Shown: positions 27,604 to 37,538 of the stretch, in pieces
How the letters are laid out: each line of letters begins with the position of its first letter
Position numbering within the stretch: position 1 is the stretch's first letter
NCBI RefSeq assembly: GCF_000011365.1
Contig: NC_004463.1
Coordinates: 434,001-498,000, forward strand
Length of the DNA: 64,000 nucleotides
Direction of reading: 5' to 3'
From: Bradyrhizobium diazoefficiens USDA 110
GTDB taxonomy: Bacteria > Pseudomonadota > Alphaproteobacteria > Rhizobiales > Xanthobacteraceae
Made by a program: the position numbers and the translations under genes
The notes under the pieces: model-generated
Database searches by the model: none
What the model saw: only the letters and a program-made list of their open reading frames with translations
Told to the model about the DNA's origin: nothing

Positions 27604-28725
27604 ATGGCCAGCCCCGAACTCAGTCAATTCCGCCGCATCGTCGTCAAGGTCGGCTCCGCACTGCTGGTCGATTCCGACAAGGGCGAGGTGCGGACGTCCT
27701 GGCTCGCCGCGCTTGCCGACGACATGGCCAAGCTGCACAAGGAGGGACGCGACGTCCTCGTCGTCTCCTCGGGCTCGATCGCGCTCGGCCGCAGCCGGCT
27801 CAAGCTGCCGCGCGGCCCGCTGAAGCTGGAGGAGAGCCAGGCCGCCGCTGCCGTCGGCCAGATCGCGCTGGCGCGGATCTGGTCCGAGGTGCTCGGCGCG
27901 CACGGCATCGACGCCGGGCAGATTCTCGTGACGCTCCAGGATACCGAGGAGCGCCGCCGCTATCTCAATGCGCGCTCCACCATCGGCAAGCTCCTGGAGT
28001 GGCGCGCCATCCCCGTGATCAACGAGAACGACACGGTCGCCACCACCGAGATCCGCTACGGGGACAACGACCGCCTCGCCGCGCGCGTCGCGACCATGGC
28101 GAGCGCCGATCTCCTGGTGCTGCTCTCCGATATCGACGGGCTCTACGATGCCCCCCCGAAGAACAACCCGAACGCAAAGCTCATTCCCGTCGTCGACAGC
28201 ATCTCCTCGGAGATCGAGGCTGTCGCAGGCGACGCCGAGTCCGAGCTCTCGCGCGGCGGCATGCGCACGAAGGTCGAGGCGGCCAAGATCGCCACGACCG
28301 GCGGCACGCATATGCTGATCGCCTCCGGCAAGATCGAGCATCCGCTGCAGGCAATCGCCAATGGCGGCCGCTGCACCTGGTTCCTGACACCGGCCAATCC
28401 CATCACCTCGCGCAAGCGCTGGATCGCGGGCACGCTGGAGCCGAAGGGCACGCTGACGATCGACGCCGGCGCGGTGACGGCGCTGCGGGCCGGCGCCAGC
28501 CTGCTGCCGGCCGGCGTGATCAAGGTCGAGGGCCAGTTCGCCCGCGGCGATGCCGTGATCGTGCGCGGCCCCGATACGAGCGAGATCGGCCGCGGCCTGA
28601 TCGCCTATGACGCCGACGACGCCGAACGCATCAAGGGCCGCTCCTCCCCTGATGTGATGACCATCCTCGGCATCAGCGGCCGCGCGGAGATGATCCACCG
28701 TGACGATCTGGTGGTGGGCGGGTAA
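27604..28725 (+). CDS. proB: glutamate 5-kinase
   Basis: The 373-residue enzyme phosphorylates glutamate in the first step of proline synthesis. It has the amino-acid kinase domain ([43 protein letters not shown]) followed by a C-terminal PUA domain from about residue 285. Length is standard. ATG 27604 was chosen; longer upstream frames are not conserved in character. It is followed by a palindromic repeat and proA. Confidence 0.97.
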   Translation: MASPELSQFRRIVVKVGSALLVDSDKGEVRTSWLAALADDMAKLHKEGRDVLVVSSGSIALGRSRLKLPRGPLKLEESQAAAAVGQIALARIWSEVLGAHGIDAGQILVTLQDTEERRRYLNARSTIGKLLEWRAIPVINENDTVATTEIRYGDNDRLAARVATMASADLLVLLSDIDGLYDAPPKNNPNAKLIPVVDSISSEIEAVAGDAESELSRGGMRTKVEAAKIATTGGTHMLIASGKIEHPLQAIANGGRCTWFLTPANPITSRKRWIAGTLEPKGTLTIDAGAVTALRAGASLLPAGVIKVEGQFARGDAVIVRGPDTSEIGRGLIAYDADDAERIKGRSSPDVMTILGISGRAEMIHRDDLVVGG

Positions 28726-28736
28726 ACCCGTTGCTC

Positions 28737-28818
28737 CGTCATTCCGGGATGGTTCGAAGGACCAGACCCGGAATCTCGAGATTCCGGGTTCGATGCTCCG
28801 CATCGCCCCGGAATGACG
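28737..28818. repeat. dispersed palindromic element, CGTCATTCCGGG class
   Basis: An 82-base inverted repeat begins CGTCATTCCGGGATG and ends CCCCGGAATGACG, with an inner dyad CCCGGAATCTCGAGATTCCGGG. It lies in the proB-proA gap on the transcript, so it would fold as a strong hairpin within the operon if proB and proA are cotranscribed. Confidence 0.85.
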
Positions 28819-28973
28819 CCCAAGGAAAACATGGACAAGCCCGCCACAACGTCGGGGCTGGGCCAATGACCCAGCCGTCGCGCGGCCGGGGAGACCTGCC
28901 ATACCCTCCCCGCCCTTCGCAAAAGCGGGATTTCCGTGCTAGGACACTGCCTTAGCAGAAGGTTGAAACCCCA

Positions 28974-30281
28974 ATGGCCGCCCCCCTCAAAGCCGTCGAC
29001 GGCAATGCCGATCGGACTGGCGATCTCCAGGCGCTGATGTCCGATCTCGCCGCCCGTGCCCGCGCTGCCGCGCGCGTGCTGGCGCTGGCGCCGCCGGAGC
29101 AGAAGAACCGGGCGCTCGAGGCCATGGAGCGGGCGATCCGCAGCAATGCGGCGGCGATCCTCGCGGCCAATGCCGAGGACGTCGCGGAGGCGCGCGCCTC
29201 CAGCAACATGACCGCGTCCTTCATCGACCGCCTGACGCTGACACCGGCGCGTGTGGAGAGCATGGCCGAGGGTATCGGCATCGTGCGCGGCATCGCCGAT
29301 CCGGTCGGAATCGTCACCGAGAGCTGGCAGCGGCCGAACGGCATGACCATCGAGCGCGTGCGCGTGCCGCTCGGTGTCGTCGGCGTGATCTTCGAAAGCC
29401 GGCCGAACGTCGCAGCGGATGCCGGCGTGCTGTGCCTGAAGTCCGGCAATGCCGTGATCCTGCGCGGCGGCTCCGACAGTTTCCGCTCCTGCCGCGCCAT
29501 CCATGAATGTCTGGTGCAGGGTCTGCGCGAAGCGGGCCTCCCCGAGGCTGCGATCACGCTGGTGCCGACGCGCGACCGCGCGGCGGTCGGCATGATGCTG
29601 TCGGGGTTGAACGGCGCGATCGACGTCATCGTGCCGCGCGGCGGCAAGAGCCTCGTCGCGCGCGTCGAGCAGGAAGCGCGCGTGCCGGTGTTCGCGCATC
29701 TCGAAGGCGTCAACCACGTCTATGTCGATGCCAGCGCCGACCTCGCCATGGCGAAGTCGATCGTGCTCAACGCCAAGATGCGGCGCACCGGCGTCTGCGG
29801 CGCAGCCGAGACGCTGTTGGTCGATCGCGCGGCTGCTGCGACGAGCCTGAAGCCGCTGGTCGAGATGCTGATCGAGGCCGGCTGCGAAGTGCGCGGCGAC
29901 GACGTCGTGCAGAAGACAGACGCGCGCGTAAAGCCTGCGAACGACGACGATTGGGACACCGAATATCTCGACGCGATCATCGCGGCGAAGGTGGTGGACG
30001 GCGTCGACGGCGCGATCGCGCATATCCAGAACCACGGCTCGCATCACACCGATGCGATCGTGAGCGAGAACGAGGCCGCTGCGAAGAAATTCCTGAGCGA
30101 GGTCGATTCCGCGATCGTGCTGCACAACGCCTCGACGCAGTTTGCCGATGGCGGCGAGTTCGGCTTCGGTGCCGAGATCGGCATCGCCACCGGCCGCTTT
30201 CACGCCCGGGGACCTGTCGGCGCCGAGCAGTTGACGAGCTTCAAATATCGCGTTCACGGCACCGGGCAGACGCGGCCGTAG
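28974..30281 (+). CDS. proA: glutamate-5-semialdehyde dehydrogenase (gamma-glutamyl phosphate reductase)
   Basis: The 435-residue enzyme reduces gamma-glutamyl phosphate with NADPH in the second step of proline synthesis. The catalytic cysteine C275 lies in [13 protein letters not shown], and the aldehyde-dehydrogenase-like [10 protein letters not shown] and [11 protein letters not shown] motifs are intact. It is separated from proB by 248 bases that hold a palindromic repeat and is followed 23 bases later by nadD. Confidence 0.97.
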
Positions 30282-30304
30282 ATAACGTCGCGAGGCGCGG
30301 GCAA

Positions 30305-30949
30305 TTGAGCAACAATTTCGTCGTGCCGCGTTTCGTGGCGCAAGCGATCCCGCCCTCGACCCCGGGCATGCGCGTCGGCCTGCTCGGCGGCTCCTTCAAT
30401 CCGCCGCATCAGGCCCATCGCGCGATCAGTCAGTTCGCGCTCAAGCGATTGCAACTCGATCGCGTCTGGTGGCTGGTCACGCCCGGCAACCCGCTGAAGG
30501 AGAACGGCACGCTGCATGAACTCGGCGCGCGCATGCAGGCCGCGCGCGACGTCGCCAACGATCCCAGGATCGAGGTGAGCTGTCTCGAATCCGTCATTCG
30601 CACGCGCTACACTATCGACACGATCAACACCTTGCGCCGCCGTCTCCGCGGCCTGCGCTTTGTCTGGATCATGGGCGCCGACAACCTCGCTCAATTCCAC
30701 CGTTGGCAGGACTGGCGGCGCATCGCCGGCCAGGTGCCGATCGCGGTCATCGATCGCCCGCCGCAGAGTTTTCGTGCCCTCGCCTCTCCTGCCGCCAAGG
30801 CACTATCGCGCTACCGCCTCCCCGAGAATGAGGCGGCGTTGCTGGCGGATCGGCCGGCGCCGGCCTGGGTCTTCCTCACCGGACTGAAGCTGAACCTGTC
30901 CTCGACGGGCCTGCGGAACCCGGACGGGAGCTGGAAAGGTACGAAGTGA
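30305..30949 (+). CDS. nadD: nicotinate-nucleotide adenylyltransferase
   Basis: The protein has the nucleotidyltransferase motif [10 protein letters not shown] (residues 29-38 from the start used) and the C-terminal LNLSSTGLR, equivalent to the S-S-T-x-x-R motif. It makes nicotinate adenine dinucleotide in NAD synthesis. I used TTG 30305 (214 residues), 23 bases after proA with GAGGCGCGGG upstream; ATG 30368, immediately before RVGLLGGSF, would give a more standard 193 residues. It leads into rsfS and rlmH, a conserved order. Confidence 0.92.
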
Positions 30950-31079
30950 GACAGACTGTGCGGATCGGGGCTCTCTGGCATATTGAAACCCTTAACCCCA
31001 CATGATGTAGTGTAACCCGCGAGGATCGGATTCGGCTCTCGCGATACAGTGAAAGGAATGGTCCCTGGCCACATCTGTA

Positions 31080-31502
31080 TTGTCCAAGTCTGTTTTACCC
31101 AAGGTTGCTAAGCCTACGCGTAAAACATCGACCAAAGCTGCGGCCTTGAAGGCGCAACCCGACGCCGACAAGACGCTGAGCCTGATCCTCTCCCGCCTCG
31201 AGGACATGAAGGCGGAAGAGACGGTCACAATCGACCTTCGCGGCAAATCGGCGTACTCCGACTACATGATCGTCACCACGGGCCGGGCCAACCGGCACGT
31301 CGGCGCGATCGCGGAAAACGTCACGAAGAGCCTCAAGGAAACCGGCATCAAGAACATCCACGTCGAGGGCTTGCCCAATTGCGACTGGGTGCTGATCGAT
31401 TCCGGCGATGTGATCGTGCACGTGTTCAGACCCGAGGTCCGCGAGTTCTACAATCTCGAGAGATTGTACACGCAGGGCCCAGGGGCGGCGAAGGCGATCT
31501 AG
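31080..31502 (+). CDS. rsfS: ribosomal silencing factor RsfS
   Basis: The 140-residue protein contains the RsfS core from about residue 28: IDLRGKSAYSDYMIVTTG, NCDWVLIDSGDVIVHVF and REFYNLERLY. It binds L14 and keeps ribosomal subunits apart in starvation. The TTG at 31080 is the only reasonable start for the basic N-terminal extension MSKSVLPK; no strong ribosome-binding site is visible. An ATG at 31058 opens an overlapping 17-codon frame that ends inside rsfS, which could couple translation. Confidence 0.93.
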   Translation: MSKSVLPKVAKPTRKTSTKAAALKAQPDADKTLSLILSRLEDMKAEETVTIDLRGKSAYSDYMIVTTGRANRHVGAIAENVTKSLKETGIKNIHVEGLPNCDWVLIDSGDVIVHVFRPEVREFYNLERLYTQGPGAAKAI

Positions 31503-31503
31503 A

Positions 31504-31531
31504 GGCTCAAAGAGCCGATTTCGAATCGGCT
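31504..31531 (+). promoter_or_regulatory. two mutually exclusive hairpins between rsfS and rlmH
   Basis: GGCTC-AAA-GAGCC (31504-31516) and AGCCGATT-TCG-AATCGGCT (31513-31531) share AGCC and cannot form together. They start one base after the rsfS stop. No T-run follows. This could be a small attenuator-like switch or simply an mRNA-processing structure. Confidence 0.35.
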
Positions 31532-31596
31532 GACGCGCATGCTAGCGTCGTGCGCGCGCGAGATGCGCGCGGCCTTGAAAACACGGCTCTGAACAC

Positions 31597-32079
31597 ATGC
31601 GTGTTGCTGTCATTGCGGTGGGCCGGCTGAAGCAGGGCCCCGAACGGGAGCTTGCCGACCGCTATTTCGAGCGGTTCGACGAGGCCGGCCGCAAGCTCGG
31701 ATTCCGCGAGCTGTCGATCCACGAAATTCCCGAGAGCCGCGCGCGCGACGCCGCGACGCGGATGGCCGAAGAGGCTGCGGCGATCGGTGCGTACATCCCG
31801 GACAAGTCGATCCTGGTGGCGCTGGACGAACGCGGCCAGAATCTCGATTCCACCGTATTCGCACGGCACCTCGGGCGCTGGCGCGACGAGGGTGCCGGTC
31901 ATACTATCTTCGTGATCGGAGGGGCGGACGGACTTTCGCCCGAATTGCGCCGTAAGGCCAAGCTCGCGATCGCGTTCGGCTCTGCGACCTGGCCGCACCA
32001 AATGGTCCGCGTCATGCTTCTGGAACAGCTTTATCGGGCCGCCACCATCCTGGCCGGCCACCCCTATCACCGCGCGTGA
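31597..32079 (+). CDS. rlmH: 23S rRNA (pseudouridine1915-N3)-methyltransferase
   Basis: The 160-residue SPOUT-family enzyme methylates pseudouridine 1915 in helix 69 of 23S rRNA. It starts MRVAVIAVGRLKQGPE and has the knot motifs LDERG, FVIGGADGLS and the C-terminal LLEQLYRAATILAGHPYHRA typical of RlmH. Length is standard. It follows rsfS, the usual partner. Confidence 0.97.
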   Translation: MRVAVIAVGRLKQGPERELADRYFERFDEAGRKLGFRELSIHEIPESRARDAATRMAEEAAAIGAYIPDKSILVALDERGQNLDSTVFARHLGRWRDEGAGHTIFVIGGADGLSPELRRKAKLAIAFGSATWPHQMVRVMLLEQLYRAATILAGHPYHRA

Positions 32080-32100
32080 TCCGCGCCACAACGAGCACCT

Positions 32101-33462
32101 TTGCCTAAAGCGATGCGAGCGCCTGTCCTCAACCTGCTGCTGATCGCGAGCGTCTCAGGCGCAACTGTCTTGGATGCAAGTGTCTTGGGCGCAAGCCTCG
32201 CGCAAGCTCAGACGCCGGCGCCGCAGACCGCAGCCGTCTCGCCCGATGCGATCAAGCAGCGCGAGCAGGAGCTGGAGGCCGCGCGCGCCAGGCAGAAGAG
32301 CGCGGAGGAGGCTCAGGCCAAGCTCAAGGCCGAGATCAGCTCGCTCGGCCAGGACCGCACCCAGCTCAACCAGCAGCTGATCGACACTGCCGCCAATGTG
32401 CGCAGCGTCGAGACCAAGATCGACGAAGCCGAAGCGCGGCTGAAGACGCTCAACGGCCGCGAGCAGGCGATGCGCACCTCGCTTGATTCGCGCCGCGCCG
32501 ACATCGTCGAGGTACTGGCGGCCTTGCAGCGCGCCGGCCGGCGCACGCCGCCCGCGCTGCTGGTGCGGCCCGAGGACGCGCTGCAATCGCTGCGCACGGC
32601 GATGCTGCTCGGCGCCGTCGTGCCGGAACTGCGCGGCCGCGCCGAAAAGATCGCGAGCGAGCTCGGCGAGCTCGTGGCTCTGCGCAAGAACATCGCCACC
32701 GAACGCGACCAGCTCGCTTCCGATCGCGACAGGGTCCGCAACGACCAGAGCCGGCTCGCCGCATTGGTCGACGAACGGCAGCGCCAGCAGGCCGCGCGCG
32801 AGAAGGACCTCGATGCCGAGAACTCGCGCGCCATCATGCTTTCAAGGCAGGTCGGCGATCTCCAGGGCCTGATCGCCAAGATGGAGCAGGACCTGCAAAG
32901 CGCCGCCAAGGCGGCGGAGAAGGCAGCCGAGGCCGCCAGGCAGGCGGAGGCAAAAGCGGCCGCCGGCGCCAAGTCGGGCCCTGGCGCTTTCAAGGACCGG
33001 TCCCGGACCAGCCCCGCGATCGCCTTCGCTTCGGCCAAGGGCCTGCTGCCGCTTCCGGTTAACGGTAACAAGATCAGGGACTTTGGCGGTTCCGATGGGG
33101 TCGGCGGGGTCCAGAAGGGCATTTCGCTGGCCACCAAGCCGGGCTCCCAGGTCACGACGCCGTGTGATGGCTGGGTGGTCTATGCCGGCCCGTTCCGCAG
33201 TTATGGACAACTCTTGATCCTCAACGCCGGGGGCGGGTATCATGTCCTGATCGCCGGGATGGAGCGCATTTCGGTCAACATCGGACAGTTTGTGCTCACG
33301 GGGGAGCCGGTCGCGACCATGGGGTCGACCTCTCAAGTCGCCTCCATTCTCGCCACGAACGCGAGTCAACCTGTGCTGTATGTCGAGTTCCGCAAAGACG
33401 GCACTCCAATCGATCCAGGCCCATGGTGGGCCGCAAATGAAGGCGAGAAGGTTCGCGGATGA
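32101..33462 (+). CDS. murein hydrolase activator, EnvC-like (coiled coil plus degenerate LytM domain)
   Basis: The 453-residue exported protein has a signal peptide (to about residue 36), a long coiled coil (about residues 45-285, rich in Q, E, R and A) and a C-terminal M23/LytM domain (about 320-445). The LytM metal residues are not conserved: the expected H-x-G-x-D reads QKGISLA and the H-x-H region reads YHVLIAG. It should therefore be an EnvC-type activator of division amidases, not a peptidase. Start is TTG 32101; ATG 32113 is equally possible. It overlaps ctpA by four bases. Confidence 0.88.
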   Translation: MPKAMRAPVLNLLLIASVSGATVLDASVLGASLAQAQTPAPQTAAVSPDAIKQREQELEAARARQKSAEEAQAKLKAEISSLGQDRTQLNQQLIDTAANVRSVETKIDEAEARLKTLNGREQAMRTSLDSRRADIVEVLAALQRAGRRTPPALLVRPEDALQSLRTAMLLGAVVPELRGRAEKIASELGELVALRKNIATERDQLASDRDRVRNDQSRLAALVDERQRQQAAREKDLDAENSRAIMLSRQVGDLQGLIAKMEQDLQSAAKAAEKAAEAARQAEAKAAAGAKSGPGAFKDRSRTSPAIAFASAKGLLPLPVNGNKIRDFGGSDGVGGVQKGISLATKPGSQVTTPCDGWVVYAGPFRSYGQLLILNAGGGYHVLIAGMERISVNIGQFVLTGEPVATMGSTSQVASILATNASQPVLYVEFRKDGTPIDPGPWWAANEGEKVRG

Positions 33463-34814
33463 TGCGCAAGACTTCAGTTATCCTCCTCAGCGCGGCCACC
33501 GGTGCGGCGCTGACGCTGTTCGTGACCCAGCCGCGCGCGGTCTTCATGGGCTCCAGCGCGCGGGCCGCCACCGCAGACACCTATCGCCAGCTCAATCTGT
33601 TCGGCGACGTCTTCGAGCGCGTGCGCTCCGACTATGTCGAGAAGCCCGACGACACCAAGCTGATCGAATCCGCCATCAGCGGCATGCTCACCGGCCTCGA
33701 TCCGCATTCGAGCTACATGGACGCCAAGAGCTTCCGCGACATGCAGGTGCAGACCCGCGGTGAGTTCGGAGGCCTCGGCATCGAGGTCACGATGGAAGAC
33801 GGCCTGATCAAGGTCGTCTCGCCGATCGACGACACACCGGCGTCGCGCGCCGGCATCATGGCCAACGACATCATCACCAATCTCGACGACGAAGCGGTGC
33901 AGGGCCTGACCCTGAACCAGGCGGTCGAGAAGATGCGCGGTCCGGTCAACACCAAGATCAAGCTCAAGATCATCCGCAAGGGCCAGGACAATCCGCTCGA
34001 CGTCACCTTGGTGCGCGACAACATCCGCGTCCGCTCGGTGCGCGCCCGCATCGAGGCCGACGACATCGCCTATATCCGCATCACCACCTTCAACGAGCAG
34101 ACCACCGAAGGCCTGAAGCGCGAGGTCGCCAACCTCTCGAATCAGATCGGCGACAAGCTGAAGGGCTACATCATCGACCTCCGCAACAATCCGGGCGGCC
34201 TGCTCGAGGAAGCGGTCACCGTCTCCGACTCGTTCCTGGAGAAGGGCGAGATCGTGTCGACCCGCGGCCGCAATGCCGAGGAGACCCAGCGCCGCACCGC
34301 GCATGCCGGCGACCTCACCAAGGGCAAGCCGGTCATCGTTCTGGTCAATGGCGGCTCGGCCTCGGCGTCCGAAATCGTCGCCGGCGCGCTGCAGGACCAC
34401 AAGCGCGCGACCATCGTCGGCACGCGCTCGTTCGGCAAGGGCTCGGTGCAGACCATCATCCCGCTCGGCTCGGGCAACGGCGCGCTGCGCCTGACCACGG
34501 CGCGCTACTACACGCCGTCGGGCAAGTCGATCCAGGCCAAGGGCATCGTGCCCGATATCGAAGTGCTCCAGGACGTGCCGGACGAGTTGAAGTCGCGCAC
34601 CGACACCAAGGGCGAGGCTTCGCTGCGCGGCCATCTGAAGAACGACGGCGACGAGAAGACCGGCTCGCAGTCCTACGTCCCGCCGGACGCCAAGGACGAC
34701 AAGGCGCTGAAGCTCGCCGACGACCTGCTCCACGGCATCAAGAACAGCGCCTCCGCGGCGCCCACGCCGGGTACCGACAAGGCCGCGACCGACAAGCCCA
34801 AAGCGGCGAACTGA
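33459..34814 (+). CDS. ctpA: carboxy-terminal processing protease, S41 family
   Basis: The 451-residue periplasmic protease has an N-terminal hydrophobic export segment (residues 7-24), a PDZ domain (about 95-180, with GEFGGLGIEV) and an S41 catalytic domain. The serine lies in GSASASE (299-305) and the catalytic lysine is K327 in SFGKGS. Such proteases trim the C-termini of periplasmic proteins and are often controlled together with EnvC-type factors. Translation is coupled to the upstream gene by a four-base overlap; an intrinsic terminator follows. Confidence 0.95.
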   Translation: MMRKTSVILLSAATGAALTLFVTQPRAVFMGSSARAATADTYRQLNLFGDVFERVRSDYVEKPDDTKLIESAISGMLTGLDPHSSYMDAKSFRDMQVQTRGEFGGLGIEVTMEDGLIKVVSPIDDTPASRAGIMANDIITNLDDEAVQGLTLNQAVEKMRGPVNTKIKLKIIRKGQDNPLDVTLVRDNIRVRSVRARIEADDIAYIRITTFNEQTTEGLKREVANLSNQIGDKLKGYIIDLRNNPGGLLEEAVTVSDSFLEKGEIVSTRGRNAEETQRRTAHAGDLTKGKPVIVLVNGGSASASEIVAGALQDHKRATIVGTRSFGKGSVQTIIPLGSGNGALRLTTARYYTPSGKSIQAKGIVPDIEVLQDVPDELKSRTDTKGEASLRGHLKNDGDEKTGSQSYVPPDAKDDKALKLADDLLHGIKNSASAAPTPGTDKAATDKPKAAN

Positions 34815-34844
34815 GTCGGCGCGACCCGCGCGATCCAACGCAAA

Positions 34845-34872
34845 GGGCGGCTCCCGGAGCCGCCCTTTTTTG
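34845..34872 (+). terminator. rho-independent terminator after ctpA
   Basis: GGGCGGCTC (34845-34853) pairs with GAGCCGCCC (34857-34865) and is followed by six T residues. It is a strong intrinsic terminator 31 bases after the ctpA stop. Confidence 0.9.
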
Positions 34873-34962
34873 TTTGGAGCTCATGGCATCCCCGGCCTAT
34901 CCCGGCCTGCCGCCGCTTGACCTCGGCGTGGTATCGTCGGCAGCAGTGATTCGGGATCGCGC

Positions 34963-36186
34963 ATGACTGAAACGGCCGATGATCTGAGCGCCCCGCTCGG
35001 ACAGGACAAGCTGCGCCGGAAACGCCGGCTGCGGCTGCCGTTCACGGCCATGCAGGCGCTCGCCATGCTGCTCGGCCTGTTCCTCGTCACCTTTGCCGGC
35101 TTCGCCATCTTCAACAAGGATCCGCTCGGCGGCGAGCCGATGACCCGGATCGCGATCCGCGAGCCCAAAGCCACGGACGAGAAGCCGGCCGCCTCCGGCC
35201 ACGGCCAGGACAGCAAGCAAGAGAGCAAGCACGAGACCAGGGAGGCGCCGAAGCAGGCCGCTCCCGGCGAGCAGAAGACCGTCACCATGATCGATGGCTC
35301 CACCGGCGCGCGCCACGACGTGGTGATCGGCGCCGGCGAGGCCGACGACAAGGGCGAGGCGGCGTCCGCACCGCCGCCGGTCATGGCCGGAATCGACCCG
35401 AAGCTGCTGGAGAAGTCGCGCTACGGCATGATCCCGGTGGTCGCCGACGGATCGAAGCCGTTCAACGTCTACGCGGCCGATGCCGACCGCGCCAAGGCCG
35501 CCAAGATGCCGGTCGTCGCGATCGTGATCGGCGGGCTCGGCGTCGGCGCCGCCAAGACCACCGACGCGATCATGAAGCTGCCGGCCGCGGTGACGCTGGC
35601 CTTCACGCCCTATGGTTCCGATCCAGGAAAAATCGCCGAGCGGGCCCGCACCCAGCGCCACGAGATCTTCCTCCAGATCCCGATGGAGCCCTACGACTTC
35701 CCTGACAACGACCCGGGCCCGCAGACGCTGCTGACCTCGCTCAGCGCCGACCAGAACATGGACCGCCTGTACTGGCACCTGAGCCGGATGCAGGGCTATG
35801 CCGGCATCACCAATTTCATGGGCGCCCGCTTCGTGGCGACGGACGCGGCGATGCAGCCGATCATCCGCGAGGCGGCCAAGCGCGGCCTCGGCTTCTTCGA
35901 CGACGGCTCCTCGCCCCGCAGCATCGCACCCCAGGCCGCAGCGAGCCAGGCGATGCCGTTCGGCAAGGGCGACATCGCGATCGACGTGGTGCCGACCCCG
36001 GCCGAGATCGACCGTGCCCTGAACAAGCTCGAATCGGCGGCGCGCGAGCGCGGCACGGCCATCGGCACCGCCTCCGCCCTCCCCGTCTCGATCGAGCGCA
36101 TCGGCGCCTGGACCAAGACATTGGGCGACCGGGGTATCCTTTTGGTGCCATTGACAACCGCGATGCTGAAATCAAAATCCAGCTAA
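34963..36186 (+). CDS. divergent polysaccharide deacetylase-family protein
   Basis: The 407-residue protein has one membrane segment (about residues 28-50), a charged low-complexity linker (about 65-105, rich in K, E, Q and H) and a C-terminal divergent polysaccharide deacetylase domain beginning near [12 protein letters not shown]. Conserved features include [28 protein letters not shown], and [10 protein letters not shown]. The family is a periplasmic deacetylase fold of uncertain activity, often next to EnvC/CtpA genes and thought to act on the cell wall. It has its own start behind the ctpA terminator. Confidence 0.88.
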   Translation: MTETADDLSAPLGQDKLRRKRRLRLPFTAMQALAMLLGLFLVTFAGFAIFNKDPLGGEPMTRIAIREPKATDEKPAASGHGQDSKQESKHETREAPKQAAPGEQKTVTMIDGSTGARHDVVIGAGEADDKGEAASAPPPVMAGIDPKLLEKSRYGMIPVVADGSKPFNVYAADADRAKAAKMPVVAIVIGGLGVGAAKTTDAIMKLPAAVTLAFTPYGSDPGKIAERARTQRHEIFLQIPMEPYDFPDNDPGPQTLLTSLSADQNMDRLYWHLSRMQGYAGITNFMGARFVATDAAMQPIIREAAKRGLGFFDDGSSPRSIAPQAAASQAMPFGKGDIAIDVVPTPAEIDRALNKLESAARERGTAIGTASALPVSIERIGAWTKTLGDRGILLVPLTTAMLKSKSS

Positions 36187-36260
36187 ATCAACGAATTGGT
36201 ACGGTACGGGTCCCGCGGGGCCGAGATGCCCTGCCGGAAGCACGCGAGAGGTTTGGCGGA

Positions 36261-36764
36261 ATGGCGCGTTACGAGGATCTGCCCTACCGGACTTGCGTCG
36301 GAGTGATGCTGATCAACGCGAAGGGACTGGTGTTCATCGGCCGCCGCGCCGGTGGCATCGAACATATCGACGACACCCATGTCTGGCAGATGCCGCAAGG
36401 CGGCGTCGATCCCGGCGAGGACACCTGGGCGGCCGCCAAGCGCGAGCTCTATGAGGAGACCAGCGTGCGCTCGGTCGAGCGGCTCGGCGAGGTTCCGGAC
36501 TGGCTGATCTACGACATCCCGCGCACCGTCGCAGGCCGCGCCTGGAAGGGCCGCTACCGCGGCCAGCGCCAGAAATGGTTCGCGGTGCGCTTCACCGGCA
36601 AGGACAGCGAGATCAATGTCGAAAACCCCGGCGGCGGCCACAAGGCCGAGTTCGTCAGCTGGCGCTGGGAGCCGATGAAGAATCTTCCCGGGCTGATCAT
36701 CCCCTTCAAACGCCCGGTCTATGAGCGCGTGGTGAAGGAGTTTTCCGCGCTGGCGGAGGAATAG
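36261..36764 (+). CDS. rppH: RNA pyrophosphohydrolase (Nudix)
   Basis: The 167-residue protein is a Nudix hydrolase with the box [23 protein letters not shown] at residues 47-69 and the RppH-specific WQMPQGG just before it and [14 protein letters not shown] after it. RppH removes pyrophosphate from 5' triphosphate RNA ends, starting mRNA decay. It follows the deacetylase gene by 74 bases and is followed by a paralogue of the same length at 36869. Confidence 0.93.
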   Translation: MARYEDLPYRTCVGVMLINAKGLVFIGRRAGGIEHIDDTHVWQMPQGGVDPGEDTWAAAKRELYEETSVRSVERLGEVPDWLIYDIPRTVAGRAWKGRYRGQRQKWFAVRFTGKDSEINVENPGGGHKAEFVSWRWEPMKNLPGLIIPFKRPVYERVVKEFSALAEE

Positions 36765-36771
36765 TTTGCAC

Positions 36772-36851
36772 CGTCACTCCGGGGCGTGCGAAGCACGAAC
36801 CCGGGATCTCGGAATTCCGGGGCTGGCCTTTCGGACCATCCCGGAATGACG
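36772..36851. repeat. dispersed palindromic element, CGTCATTCCGGG class (variant ends)
   Basis: An 80-base imperfect inverted repeat begins CGTCACTCCGGGGCG and ends CATCCCGGAATGACG, with the inner dyad CCCGGGATCTCGGAATTCCGGG. It separates the two Nudix genes. Confidence 0.8.
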
Positions 36852-36868
36852 ATCAGAGAAGTGACCGC

Positions 36869-37372
36869 ATGTCGAACGACAACAAACCCTACCGTCCCAA
36901 TGTCGGGATCGCGCTGTTCAATGCCGAAGGCCGCGTGCTGATCGGCCACCGCTTCAAGGGCGACGGCCCCGAGATCATCCTGCCGGGTCTCGACTGGCAG
37001 ATGCCGCAGGGCGGCGTCGACGAGGGCGAGGACCTGCGCGATGCGGCGATGCGCGAGCTCTGGGAGGAGACCAATGTCGTCAGCGCGAGCTATCTCGGCG
37101 AGACCGACTGGCTCACCTACGAATTCCCGCCCTATGACGGACCGCAGACGCATCGGCTGGCGAAGTTTCGCGGCCAGCGCCAGAAATGGTTCGCGCTGCG
37201 CTTCACCGGCAAGGACGACGAGATCGATCCGCTGACGCCGCAGAACGGGCAGCCCGCGGAATTCGACGCGTGGCGCTGGGAGCAGCTCGATCGCGTCGCC
37301 GATCTCGTGGTGCCGTTCCGCCGCGAGGTCTATCGGGCCGTGGCGCAGCAGTTCGCGCCCTTCGCGAGCTAA
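36869..37372 (+). CDS. RNA pyrophosphohydrolase paralogue (Nudix)
   Basis: This 167-residue Nudix hydrolase shares the RppH signatures of its neighbour: [13 protein letters not shown], the box ending RELWEETNV, and [20 protein letters not shown]. It diverges in the N-terminal third, where a GDGPEIILPGLD loop is inserted between the first strand and WQMPQGG. It is likely a second RppH with different substrate preference or a dinucleoside polyphosphate hydrolase; both names are used for the family. Confidence 0.9.
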   Translation: MSNDNKPYRPNVGIALFNAEGRVLIGHRFKGDGPEIILPGLDWQMPQGGVDEGEDLRDAAMRELWEETNVVSASYLGETDWLTYEFPPYDGPQTHRLAKFRGQRQKWFALRFTGKDDEIDPLTPQNGQPAEFDAWRWEQLDRVADLVVPFRREVYRAVAQQFAPFAS

Positions 37373-37466
37373 ACTGCGAAAACAACCCCATGCACAGTAG
37401 AATGGTGGTTGAAATCATTGGGACATTCTCGACGGAAATTTGCGCGTGCGGGCCGCACGATTCTCT

Positions 37467-37496
37467 CGTTCCTCCCCCCTTGTTGGGGAGGGAACG
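37467..37496. terminator. hairpin between convergent Nudix and cyclase genes
   Basis: CGTTCC-TCCCC and GGGGA-GGGAACG pair with one bulge around a short loop. It lies in the 166-base gap between convergent genes and could end either transcript; there is no long T-run. Confidence 0.4.
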
Positions 37497-37538
37497 CACC
37501 TTTGTTGGCGCGTTCGTCGGGCCCAATCAGAGCAAGCG

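Noticed and set aside
29908..29955. The stretch [14 protein letters not shown] in ProA, which resembles peptides encoded by palindromic repeats inserted in frame
   Set aside because: The following DDWDTEYLD is a normal part of alphaproteobacterial ProA and the segment appears to align without a clear insertion, so a repeat-derived insert is not supported.
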